This document shows positions 1-5,930 of a stretch of DNA of 12,935 nucleotides, piece after piece. Origin of the DNA: Candidatus Microgenomates bacterium (GTDB lineage Bacteria; Patescibacteriota; Microgenomatia; Levybacterales; JACOYD01); contig JACOYD010000005.1 of assembly GCA_016182055.1 (NCBI GenBank), positions 1 through 12,935 of the forward strand. The letters are read 5' to 3'. The notes below the pieces were generated by a model. The model saw only the letters and a program-made list of their open reading frames with translations. It did no database searches and had not been told where the DNA came from. How positions within the stretch are numbered: the first letter of the stretch is position 1; each line of letters opens with the position of its first letter. Position numbers and translations under genes: made by a program.

Positions 1-273
1 AAACTTTTCGAATGGAACAAAAAAAACATTAGCTGCTAGTTCTTCTGGAGTTTTATTACAATCTATTTGTTTGCAGAAGAATTGAGCAGTTTCTAATATG
101 AAACCTTTTTCAATATCGATTTGCACTAAAGGAGCTTCGGGCGGTTGCGGACCAAAAGGAACAGCAGTAGCCGCACGGACAACAGGGGTTGAGGTAGTTT
201 GGTTTGGCTTTTCAGCACAGCCAATAGCCAAACCTGCTATAAAAGCAATGGCCAGTAATCGCTCTTTCATCAT
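1..273 (-). CDS. Putative lipoprotein, 3' part beyond window edge
   Basis: An open frame runs from ATG at 273 to the window edge without a stop (91 codons visible). The product begins MMKERLLAIAFIAGLAIGC: a charged start, a hydrophobic stretch and a lipobox LAIG-C with the acceptor Cys at residue 19. This is a type II (lipoprotein) signal peptide, so the mature protein is probably lipid-anchored outside the cytoplasmic membrane. A Pro/Thr/Ala-rich linker (about 22-48) follows, then the start of a folded region with Cys67 and Cys72 spaced CKQIDC. I do not recognise the family. A second ATG directly follows the first, so the start may be 273 or 270. It lies downstream of the LCP gene on the same strand but has its own promoter-like sequence. 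Confidence 0.75.
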   Translation of the reverse strand, partial: MMKERLLAIAFIAGLAIGCAEKPNQTTSTPVVRAATAVPFGPQPPEAPLVQIDIEKGFILETAQFFCKQIDCNKTPEELAANVFFVPFEKF

Positions 274-278
274 CCTAT

Positions 279-307
279 AGTATATCAGGTTTTGAATGAT
301 AATTCAA
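279..307 (-). promoter_or_regulatory. Promoter of the lipoprotein gene, leaderless type
   Basis: On the minus strand a -35 TTGAAT (307-302) and a -10 TATACT (284-279) are separated by 17 bp. Only five bases (ATAGG) lie between the -10 and the first ATG at 273, so transcription would begin at or just after the start codon. Confidence 0.6.
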
Positions 308-342
308 TTTTTGGAAGCAAATTTGATGAGCTAACTAGCCTT

Positions 343-1488
343 TTACTTTAGCGGGCAATTATCAGTTGTTATTTCACAACGGACGTGTTCTTGAATTTCG
401 GTAAAATCTCCGCTTCTGGGAACCAGCACCCAGGCTCCGTATTGAGAGGCCGGCGGATTAACCAAAATACCGGCTCTATTTTTTTCTTCATCTCCCTGAT
501 CAATAACGACTGTTTTTATTTTGGCTCCCTCCATTTTTCTGGCCAGCTTTATAAAATCGTCAAATTCCCAAGTTTTAATATCGGTATCTATGCTTTTATT
601 GAGCGTTTGGTAGAGAGAGATAAGTTTAACAGGATTAAGAAGAACACCCGCCGAAAAAACTTTATCTTTGAGAGCCACCAGTAATTTTTGCTGTCTTTTG
701 CTTCTGGCAAAATCCGTTCCTTCCGCCCCTTCGCTCTGACGGCTGCGGACATATTTTAGCCCGGTCTGGCCATCCATGTGGGTTTGGCCTTTATCAAAAT
801 GCAGACGTTCAACCCGACAGGGAAAAACTTCAAAGAGTCGGGCCGTGCTTGCGGCAGAAATAGTGGCTATAGCAATTTTTGTTTCTTCCTGTGATTTTCC
901 GCAAAGATTGTTTTCTTCTCCCGGTATGGGATAATTATAATCGTCAAAAGATCTTTCCACATCAATATCTATTCCGCCCAGTTGATCTACGGCCCGGATG
1001 AAGCCTGAAAAATCAACCCGAAATGCATACTGGATATCCTGTCCCAAAATATCCGCCACAGTGGCTTTGGCCAGAGACAAGCCCCCGCCGGGTTTTTTCT
1101 GCTGTCCAAACTCATAGGCGGCGTTTATTTTGCTTTGAAGAATTGGTATCCAAAGATCACGGGGAATAGAAACTAATACCACGTTATTGGTTTGAGGGTT
1201 AAGATGGGCAAAAATAATGGTATCGGTAAGCATCGCTCCTTCGTGATTACCGCCGGCAATTCCCAAAAGAAGAATGTTTATGGCATTGTCATTTTTTTTA
1301 AGCTCTACTTCCTTATTCAAAACCAGCTCCCAAACGAAACGGGGAACAATAAATGCTTTTTCCAAAAACGGCGTTATTTTGGGAATAGCAAAAAGTATAA
1401 GAAGAACCGTTATTAACAAAAATAAGGGATAGATAAGCTCCTTTAGTTTATCAATAACAGGAGCAACTTTTCGTCTAAATTTAGACAT
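343..1488 (-). CDS. LytR-CpsA-Psr (LCP) family cell-envelope ligase
   Basis: The 381-residue product has a short basic N-terminus, one membrane segment (about residues 18-37) and an extracytoplasmic LCP domain. LCP proteins transfer undecaprenyl-phosphate-linked glycopolymers onto peptidoglycan or cell-wall protein. Visible family motifs: NILLLGIAG (71-79), LTDTIIF with the metal-binding-type Asp (87-93), SIPRDLW (107-113), KINAAY (120-125), DQLGGIDIDV (168-177) and the Arg-rich KYVRSR followed by GTDFARSKRQQ (245-267). Cys196 and Cys224 flank a loop and could form a disulfide. Its start overlaps the tpiA stop by 8 nt, so the two are probably co-transcribed. GGAG lies ten bases before the ATG and no -10 is close, as expected for an operon-internal gene. 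The substrate polymer cannot be told from sequence. Confidence 0.9.
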   Translation of the reverse strand: MSKFRRKVAPVIDKLKELIYPLFLLITVLLILFAIPKITPFLEKAFIVPRFVWELVLNKEVELKKNDNAINILLLGIAGGNHEGAMLTDTIIFAHLNPQTNNVVLVSIPRDLWIPILQSKINAAYEFGQQKKPGGGLSLAKATVADILGQDIQYAFRVDFSGFIRAVDQLGGIDIDVERSFDDYNYPIPGEENNLCGKSQEETKIAIATISAASTARLFEVFPCRVERLHFDKGQTHMDGQTGLKYVRSRQSEGAEGTDFARSKRQQKLLVALKDKVFSAGVLLNPVKLISLYQTLNKSIDTDIKTWEFDDFIKLARKMEGAKIKTVVIDQGDEEKNRAGILVNPPASQYGAWVLVPRSGDFTEIQEHVRCEITTDNCPLK

Positions 1489-2158
1489 TTTTTAGGATCT
1501 CCAGAAAGAAATTTGGGTCCAAGCTTCTATTGCCGACTAAAACTCCCGATAGGTTTTTCTGTTGAGTAAATTCTTTAGCATTACTGCCATCAACACTGCC
1601 GCCATAAAGAACGCGTGCCTGGGGAAAAATAGATTTAATTTGTCCAGCTACTTCATTGGCATTATCAGGGGTATCGGGCTTACCCGTCCCAATAGCAAAA
1701 ACCGGTTCATAGGCAATTAGATCGGAAAAGTCATTAATTAATTTTTTAAGAGCTTCTGCTTGAGGAATTTCCGAAACGCACACCATGGGGGTCAGATTAT
1801 ATTTTTTGGCCAGTCTTACTTTTTCCGCCACTATTTCATCAGTTTCACCCAACTGGCTTCTTCTCTCCGAATGGCCGAGCATGACGTAACTGGCAAATTC
1901 AGCTACCATAACGGCGGAAATCTCACCGGTATGTTTTCCTTCTTCAAATCGGCTGATATCTTGAGCGCCAATTTTAATCGGCAAATTCAGTTGCTTTAAA
2001 TCTTTCGAAACGGCCGATAAAGCAGTAAAAGGGGGAAGAACTATAATTTCTTTTCCTTTGACCAGAGGGAAGATTTCTTTAGCCAGGCTATTGACCCAGG
2101 CCCGGGCTTGAGCCACGGTGCCAGTTTCCTTCCAGCTGGAAACAGTAAATATTGGCAT
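1481..2158 (-). CDS. tpiA: Triosephosphate isomerase
   Basis: The gene interconverts dihydroxyacetone phosphate and glyceraldehyde 3-phosphate in glycolysis. From ATG at 2158 the product is 225 residues, somewhat shorter than the usual ~250. Visible: Lys10 in SSWKE (family NWK), His96 in LGHSERR with Glu98, catalytic Glu151 in YEPVFAIGTGK, and the phosphate-binding YGGSVDGSN (185-193) and GVLVGNRSL (205-213). The Asn that normally precedes Trp-Lys is Ser8, an unusual change at a substrate-contacting position. A TTG at 2182 would add eight residues unlike the family N-terminus and cover the promoter, so I chose 2158. Transcription diverges from uvrD across only 23 bp, and the 3' end overlaps the LCP gene. 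No other glycolytic gene is visible here. Confidence 0.92.
   Translation of the reverse strand: MPIFTVSSWKETGTVAQARAWVNSLAKEIFPLVKGKEIIVLPPFTALSAVSKDLKQLNLPIKIGAQDISRFEEGKHTGEISAVMVAEFASYVMLGHSERRSQLGETDEIVAEKVRLAKKYNLTPMVCVSEIPQAEALKKLINDFSDLIAYEPVFAIGTGKPDTPDNANEVAGQIKSIFPQARVLYGGSVDGSNAKEFTQQKNLSGVLVGNRSLDPNFFLEILKNV
1499..1502 (-). promoter_or_regulatory. Shine-Dalgarno-like site of the LCP gene
   Basis: GGAG on the minus strand, ten bases before the ATG at 1488, lies inside the tpiA 3' end. It supports this start and contrasts with the apparently leaderless genes nearby. Confidence 0.4.
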
Positions 2159-2181
2159 ATGTGGTATATTATACAATACCA
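2159..2181. promoter_or_regulatory. Divergent promoter between tpiA and uvrD
   Basis: Only 23 bp separate the two start codons. The plus strand has TATACA (2170-2175) six bases before the uvrD ATG. The minus strand has a consensus TATAAT (2173-2168) nine bases before the tpiA ATG. The two -10 elements overlap inside an inverted repeat TGGTAT-N8-ATACCA (2162-2181), so the promoters may exclude each other or share an operator. No convincing -35 was found for either; it would lie inside the opposite gene. Confidence 0.55.
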
Positions 2182-4074
2182 ATGAGTACCTTGCTTGATA
2201 GCTTAAACAAAGAACAAACAGCCGCAGTTTTACACACCGAAGGACCGATGCTTATTTTAGCCGGTGCAGGGAGCGGTAAAACGCGAGTTCTCACCCATAA
2301 AGTTGCCTACCTTATTAGTAAGAAAGGTATTAATCCGCAAAACATTTTGGCCGTTACCTTCACTAATAAGGCCGCCAATGAAATGAAGGAGAGAGTTAAA
2401 AAATTAGTTTCAGATTCACCAACGATTAGTACTTTTCATGCTCTTTGCGCCAGGATTCTGCGCATAGACGGCGGTGTTATTGGCCTTTCCTCAAAATTTC
2501 TCATTTATGATGAGAGCGATCAGCTTGATGCCATAAAAGAAGCGATGGAGAGAAAAGATATTTCCAAAAAGAATTTCAATCCCCATGCGGTGCTTACGAC
2601 AATTTCCGAGGCCAAAAACGAGTTGATTGGGGCTTTAGAATATCCGCAATATGCCCGCGGCTATTTTCAGGAAACAGTAACCAAAGTTTATATTGAATAT
2701 CAAAAAATCCTCAAAGAAAACCAGGCTTTGGATTTTGATGATTTACTCATGGAAGTTGTTAGACTCTTTCAAAAAGATGAAACAACTTGCAAAAAATACC
2801 AAAATAAATTTCGCTATATTCTGGTTGATGAATATCAGGATACCAATCACGCCCAGTATGTATTAACCAAACTTCTTGGGCGGCGTTGGCACAATATTTG
2901 TGTGGTGGGTGATTTTTCTCAAAGTATTTATATGTGGCGGGGCGCCGATTTTAAAAATCTGATGAATTTTAAGAAGGATTTTCCCGAGGTGAAAATTTTT
3001 CATCTGGAACAAAATTACCGGTCAACGCAAAAAATCCTTGATGGGGCTTTTGCCGTCATCTCTAAAAACACTTCGCATCCGGTACTTAAGTTGTGGACGG
3101 AAAATAAAAAGGGAGATCAGATAGTTTTATATCAGGCCAAAAACGAACGGGAAGAAGCTCTTTATATTGTAAACGAAATTCAAAACTCAACCCATTCGGT
3201 AAACTCAGGGCAAGAACTTAAAATTCAAAATTCGTCTCATTCCGATTTCGCTGTTTTATATCGCACTAATGCCCAGTCCAGGGTAATTGAAGAGGTTTTT
3301 TTACACCAGTCAGTGCCTTATGTGTTGGTGGGCGGAACACGATTTTATGAAAGACGCGAAATTAAAGATGTTTTGGCTTATCTTAGACTGTTGGCAAATC
3401 CCAAAGATATGGTGTCTTATAAACGAATTGAAAAATTGGGAAAAGGAAGACTGGGTAAATTCCTTAATTTCCAGTCTCGCTTTAATGATTTAAATCATCA
3501 AAGCAAACTATCAACAATAGAGATTTTAGATCAGGTGGTGGCGGTAGTTGATTATTTTTCTTTGTACGATGAGCATGATGAAGATGATAGACAGAGGTTG
3601 GATAACATTAAAGAGCTTAGAAGTGTGGCCTTGGAATTTCCGGACATGACCCGGTTTTTGGAAAACGTAGCTCTGGTTGAACAAGAATACCCTTCGACTT
3701 CGCGCAGGGCAAGTATGCCAGACGGTGAATTAGGCGAGAAGAAAGATGCGGTGACCCTAATGACTCTCCACGGCGCCAAAGGCCTGGAATTTCCGGTAGT
3801 TTTTATGGTAGGTATGGAGGAAGGACTTTTTCCCCATAGCCGCTCGCTTTTGGAAGAAATGGAGCTTGAGGAAGAGCGCAGGCTCTGTTATGTAGGCATG
3901 ACTAGAGCCAAAGAAAAACTTTATTTGACCTTTGCCAGAAGAAGATTATTTTTTGGAAAAAGAATGTCTAATGTGGCCTCCCGTTTTATTTTTGATCTGC
4001 CCGCTCATCTTGTTTACTCACCGCTTAATCAAGATTATACTGACGACTCAACAGATCCGCCGGATTTTTTCTAG
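2182..4074 (+). CDS. uvrD: UvrD/PcrA-type SF1A DNA helicase
   Basis: ATP-dependent 3'-5' DNA helicase of the UvrD/Rep/PcrA family, acting in DNA repair and replication-fork processing. The 630-residue product has all main motifs in order: Walker A AGAGSGKT (27-34), Walker B VDEYQD (215-220), motif III around GDFSQSIYMWRGA (243-255), NYRST (278-282), motif V TLHGAKGLEF (528-537) and motif VI YVGMTRAK (570-577). Motif III reads GDFSQ where GDDDQ or GDPDQ is usual. The protein is shorter than the ~720 of E. coli UvrD, ending about 40 residues after motif VI, and lacks the C-terminal extension. ATG at 2182 fits both the family N-terminus and the -10 spacing; a TTG at 2152 was not chosen. Two repeat insertions (residues 332-351 and 503-511) lie outside the motifs. 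femX follows after 20 bp. Confidence 0.93.
   Translation: MSTLLDSLNKEQTAAVLHTEGPMLILAGAGSGKTRVLTHKVAYLISKKGINPQNILAVTFTNKAANEMKERVKKLVSDSPTISTFHALCARILRIDGGVIGLSSKFLIYDESDQLDAIKEAMERKDISKKNFNPHAVLTTISEAKNELIGALEYPQYARGYFQETVTKVYIEYQKILKENQALDFDDLLMEVVRLFQKDETTCKKYQNKFRYILVDEYQDTNHAQYVLTKLLGRRWHNICVVGDFSQSIYMWRGADFKNLMNFKKDFPEVKIFHLEQNYRSTQKILDGAFAVISKNTSHPVLKLWTENKKGDQIVLYQAKNEREEALYIVNEIQNSTHSVNSGQELKIQNSSHSDFAVLYRTNAQSRVIEEVFLHQSVPYVLVGGTRFYERREIKDVLAYLRLLANPKDMVSYKRIEKLGKGRLGKFLNFQSRFNDLNHQSKLSTIEILDQVVAVVDYFSLYDEHDEDDRQRLDNIKELRSVALEFPDMTRFLENVALVEQEYPSTSRRASMPDGELGEKKDAVTLMTLHGAKGLEFPVVFMVGMEEGLFPHSRSLLEEMELEEERRLCYVGMTRAKEKLYLTFARRRLFFGKRMSNVASRFIFDLPAHLVYSPLNQDYTDDSTDPPDFF
3175..3233 (+). 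repeat. Heptad array interrupted by a 24-bp GC-rich element (in uvrD)
   Basis: Heptads GAAATTC and AAAACTC are followed by AA, then a 24-bp element at 3191-3214 (CCCATTCGGTA joined to AACTCAGGGCAAG), then AACTT and two AAAATTC heptads. Removing the element joins AA to AACTT and restores an exact five-unit array of 35 nt. The stretch encodes residues 332-351, between the NYRST motif and motif V. Confidence 0.8.
3690..3713 (+). repeat. 24-bp GC-rich element, second copy in uvrD
   Basis: The sequence CCCTTCGACTT joined to CGCGCAGGGCAAG is a close match to the femX copies. It encodes part of YPSTSRRAS, just before motif V, where UvrD proteins vary. It is in frame. The flanks do not form a clear heptad array. 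Confidence 0.7.
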
Positions 4075-4083
4075 CGCCGTCTT

Positions 4084-4089
4084 TATGTT
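4084..4089 (+). promoter_or_regulatory. -10-like element of femX
   Basis: TATGTT ends five bases before the ATG at 4095, in the 20-bp gap after uvrD. No good -35 is visible. Read-through from uvrD is equally possible. Confidence 0.35.
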
Positions 4090-4094
4090 AACAT

Positions 4095-5177
4095 ATGCAC
4101 ATGGAAGTACGAGAGCCGAAAGAGGGAGAAAAAAAAGTTTTCAATACTATTGTTACGCATCCATTACAGGCTTGGGAGTGGGGGGAGTTTAGGGAGAAAA
4201 CAGGAATAAAAGTTATTAGAAGAATTGGTTTTGACAAAAGCAAAGCTGTTTACGCTTTTCAACTGACAATTCATAAAATTCCCCGCACTAAATATACCTT
4301 GGGATATATTCCAAAGGGATTGTTGCCCACCCAAGAAATCATAGAAGAACTTAAAAAAATCGGCCGGAAAGAAAACTGTATTTTTATCAAACTGGAACCG
4401 AACGTCGTTAGGAATCAAGAATTAAGAATTAGGAATTATGGACTACAACTATCTTCCCACCCTCTTTTTACAAAATTTACTTTTCACCTTGATTTGACAA
4501 AAAGCGAAGAAGAGTTATTAAAAAACATGCATCAGAAAACCAGATATAACATTCGCGTGGCCCAAAAGCGGGGAGTGGAAGTTATGGAAGATAATTCCGA
4601 TAAGGCTTTCAGAAATTATCTAAAGCTAATGGAAGAGACAACAAAACGGCAAAGATATTATGCACATGATGAGGAGTATCATCAAAAAATGTGGCAAATG
4701 TTAAAAAGTCAAAAGTCAACCCTTCGACTTCCCTTCGACAACGCTCAGGGCAGGCGCTCAGGGCAGGAAGTCAAAAGTCAAAAGTTATCCGCACATTTAT
4801 TAATCGCCAAATATAAAGGCCAGGTATTGGTTGCCTGGATAGTATTAATTTTTAATGGCGTTTTGTACTATCCCTATGGAGCATCAACTAGCCAGCATCG
4901 GGAGGTAATGGCCAGCAATTTAATGATGTGGGAAGCAATAAAGTTTGGCCAAAAAATGGAATGCCACACTTTTGATATGTGGGGAAGCTTGGGGCCAAAT
5001 CCCAACCTCAAAGATCCATGGTATGGATTTCACAGATTCAAAGAAGGCTATGGGGGGGAGCTAATAGAATTTGTCGGCTCCTACGATTTAGTTCTTAACC
5101 CGTTTTTATATAAGCTATATAATCTGGCCCACCGCGCTCGCTGGCTCTACCTTAGGGGAAAGAAATTAGCTGGGTAA
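4095..5177 (+). CDS. FemA/FemB-family peptidoglycan bridge aminoacyltransferase (FemX-like)
   Basis: Members of this GNAT-fold family use aminoacyl-tRNA to add residues to the stem peptide of lipid II or peptidoglycan. The 360-residue product shows the first subdomain near WEWGEFREKTGI (27-38), the family signature FHLDLTKSEEELLKNM (130-145) followed by KTRYNIRVAQKRGVEV (148-163), and the second-subdomain core LYYPYGAST, then NLMMWEAIKFG, FDMWG and GFHRFKEGYGGE (258-322). No long coiled-coil insertion as in Staphylococcus FemA is apparent. Two repeat insertions interrupt it: residues 105-116 (RNQELRIRNYGL) and 203-231, which contains FDNAQGRRSGQ. A second ATG at 4101 is an alternative start. 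A related gene follows after two bases. The amino acid transferred cannot be inferred. Confidence 0.88.
   Translation: MHMEVREPKEGEKKVFNTIVTHPLQAWEWGEFREKTGIKVIRRIGFDKSKAVYAFQLTIHKIPRTKYTLGYIPKGLLPTQEIIEELKKIGRKENCIFIKLEPNVVRNQELRIRNYGLQLSSHPLFTKFTFHLDLTKSEEELLKNMHQKTRYNIRVAQKRGVEVMEDNSDKAFRNYLKLMEETTKRQRYYAHDEEYHQKMWQMLKSQKSTLRLPFDNAQGRRSGQEVKSQKLSAHLLIAKYKGQVLVAWIVLIFNGVLYYPYGASTSQHREVMASNLMMWEAIKFGQKMECHTFDMWGSLGPNPNLKDPWYGFHRFKEGYGGELIEFVGSYDLVLNPFLYKLYNLAHRARWLYLRGKKLAG
4410..4437 (+). repeat. Heptad array in femX, N-terminal loop
   Basis: Four tandem 7-nt units: AGGAATC, AAGAATT, AAGAATT, AGGAATT. They encode part of RNQELRIRNYGL, just before the FHLDLT signature. The neighbouring paralogue has an array of different sequence at the equivalent place. 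Confidence 0.75.
4704..4786 (+). repeat. Heptad array with nested 24-bp GC-rich elements (in femX)
   Basis: Two AAAAGTC heptads (4704-4717) and AA are followed by a 48-bp GC-rich block at 4720-4767, then AAGTC, AAAAGTC and AAAAGTT. The block is two 24-bp copies, one inside the other: outer CCCTTCGACTT (4720-4730) continues at CGCTCAGGGCAGG (4755-4767), and the inner complete copy at 4731-4754 is CCCTTCGACAA joined to CGCTCAGGGCAGG. Removing both restores five perfect heptads. The segment encodes KSQKSTL through KSQKL and is in frame. Confidence 0.85.
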
Positions 5178-5179
5178 TT

Positions 5180-5293
5180 ATGCCGGATATTCGACAGTCA
5201 AAGATGTACGGGGACTATTTGCAAAAGATAGGCTGGATAGTCGAAGAAATAAATGACGCCGGAAAAAATCCCGCCATTAGCATTGATAAATGA
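5180..5293 (+). pseudogene. Detached N-terminal remnant of the second FemX-like gene
   Basis: Two bases after the first femX stop, an ATG opens a 37-codon frame beginning MPDIRQSKMYGDYLQKIGW. DIRQS followed by an aromatic-rich helix and a W-(I/K)-V strand is a typical FemX-family N-terminus. The frame hits TGA at 5291, while the rest of the protein lies in a different frame (from 5253). Compared with the upstream paralogue, about 30-40 residues that should separate the two pieces are missing. A deletion whose length is not a multiple of three, near 5255-5265, is the simplest explanation. An assembly error is possible. Confidence 0.6.
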
Positions 5294-5930
5294 GTTGGTA
5301 AAAAAGCACAGGGTACTGAAGGTGTCGCTAGAAATGATTAATGATGAGAGATTAATGATTAATGATTTTAGAATAAACAATAATCCATATCTTCCAACAA
5401 AAACTATTCGTATTGACTTAACAATAAGCGAAGAGGAAATTTTTAAAAATTTTAGTGCCGCTAAAAGGCGGGCAGTCAGAAAAGCCATTAAAAATAAATT
5501 AATTGTTAAAAAGACCAAAAATATAGAAGAATTTATCAAGTTAAAATCCAAAGATTTTTGGCCGCTGGGATATTTTATGAAAAAAGATGTGCGGGCGCTG
5601 TGGGAAAGTTTTCAACCGCAAAACTCCACCATACTTATCGCTTACCAAGCCCAACGGCTTCTGGGCGCCATCTTGTTATTATTCTACGACAATATTGCCT
5701 ATTATTGGATGGCGACAGCAACCAAAGAGGGTAAAAAATTATTTGCTCCCACCCTTTTGGTTTGGGAGGCATTAAAACTGGCCAAAAAGAAAAGATGCAA
5801 AATTTTTGATTTTGAAGGAATTTATGATGAAAGGTTTCATAAAGCGACCCGAAAATGGCAGGGGTTTACCAAGTTTAAGGAAGGGTTTGGGGGAAAAGAA
5901 GTGATATTTCCCAGTCCCTTACGCCGTTGA
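5253..5930 (+). CDS. FemA/FemB-family aminoacyltransferase, N-terminally truncated
   Basis: The 225-residue product carries most of a FemX-like domain: IRIDLTISEEEIFKNF (52-67), KRRAVRKAIKNKLIV (71-85), then LVWEALKLAKKKRCKIFDFEG (169-189) and GFTKFKEGFGGKEV (204-217). These match the upstream paralogue segment by segment, so this is a tandem paralogue. The start of the family domain is absent from this frame and appears in another frame at 5180, so the gene is either a recent pseudogene or translated from ATG 5253 as a shortened protein. TAA lies directly before that ATG, closing the frame upstream. An array at residues 27-38 (EMINDERLMIND) occupies the same loop as the array in the paralogue. 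The 3' end overlaps the convergent helicase-nuclease gene by 12 bp. Activity is doubtful. Confidence 0.72.
   Translation: MTPEKIPPLALINELVKKHRVLKVSLEMINDERLMINDFRINNNPYLPTKTIRIDLTISEEEIFKNFSAAKRRAVRKAIKNKLIVKKTKNIEEFIKLKSKDFWPLGYFMKKDVRALWESFQPQNSTILIAYQAQRLLGAILLLFYDNIAYYWMATATKEGKKLFAPTLLVWEALKLAKKKRCKIFDFEGIYDERFHKATRKWQGFTKFKEGFGGKEVIFPSPLRR
5333..5367 (+). repeat. Heptad array in the second femX
   Basis: Five 7-nt units: AATGATT, AATGATG, AGAGATT, AATGATT, AATGATT. They encode EMINDERLMIND, just before the IRIDLT signature, the same place as the 4410-4437 array in the paralogue. Confidence 0.75.

Noticed and set aside
385..684. 99-residue plus-strand frame opposite the LCP gene
   Set aside because: Antisense shadow of a clear LCP domain, without a start signal or recognisable protein features.
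2152..2181. TTG start upstream of uvrD (and TTG 2182 for tpiA)
   Set aside because: Both would translate across the divergent promoter and add residues absent from the families.
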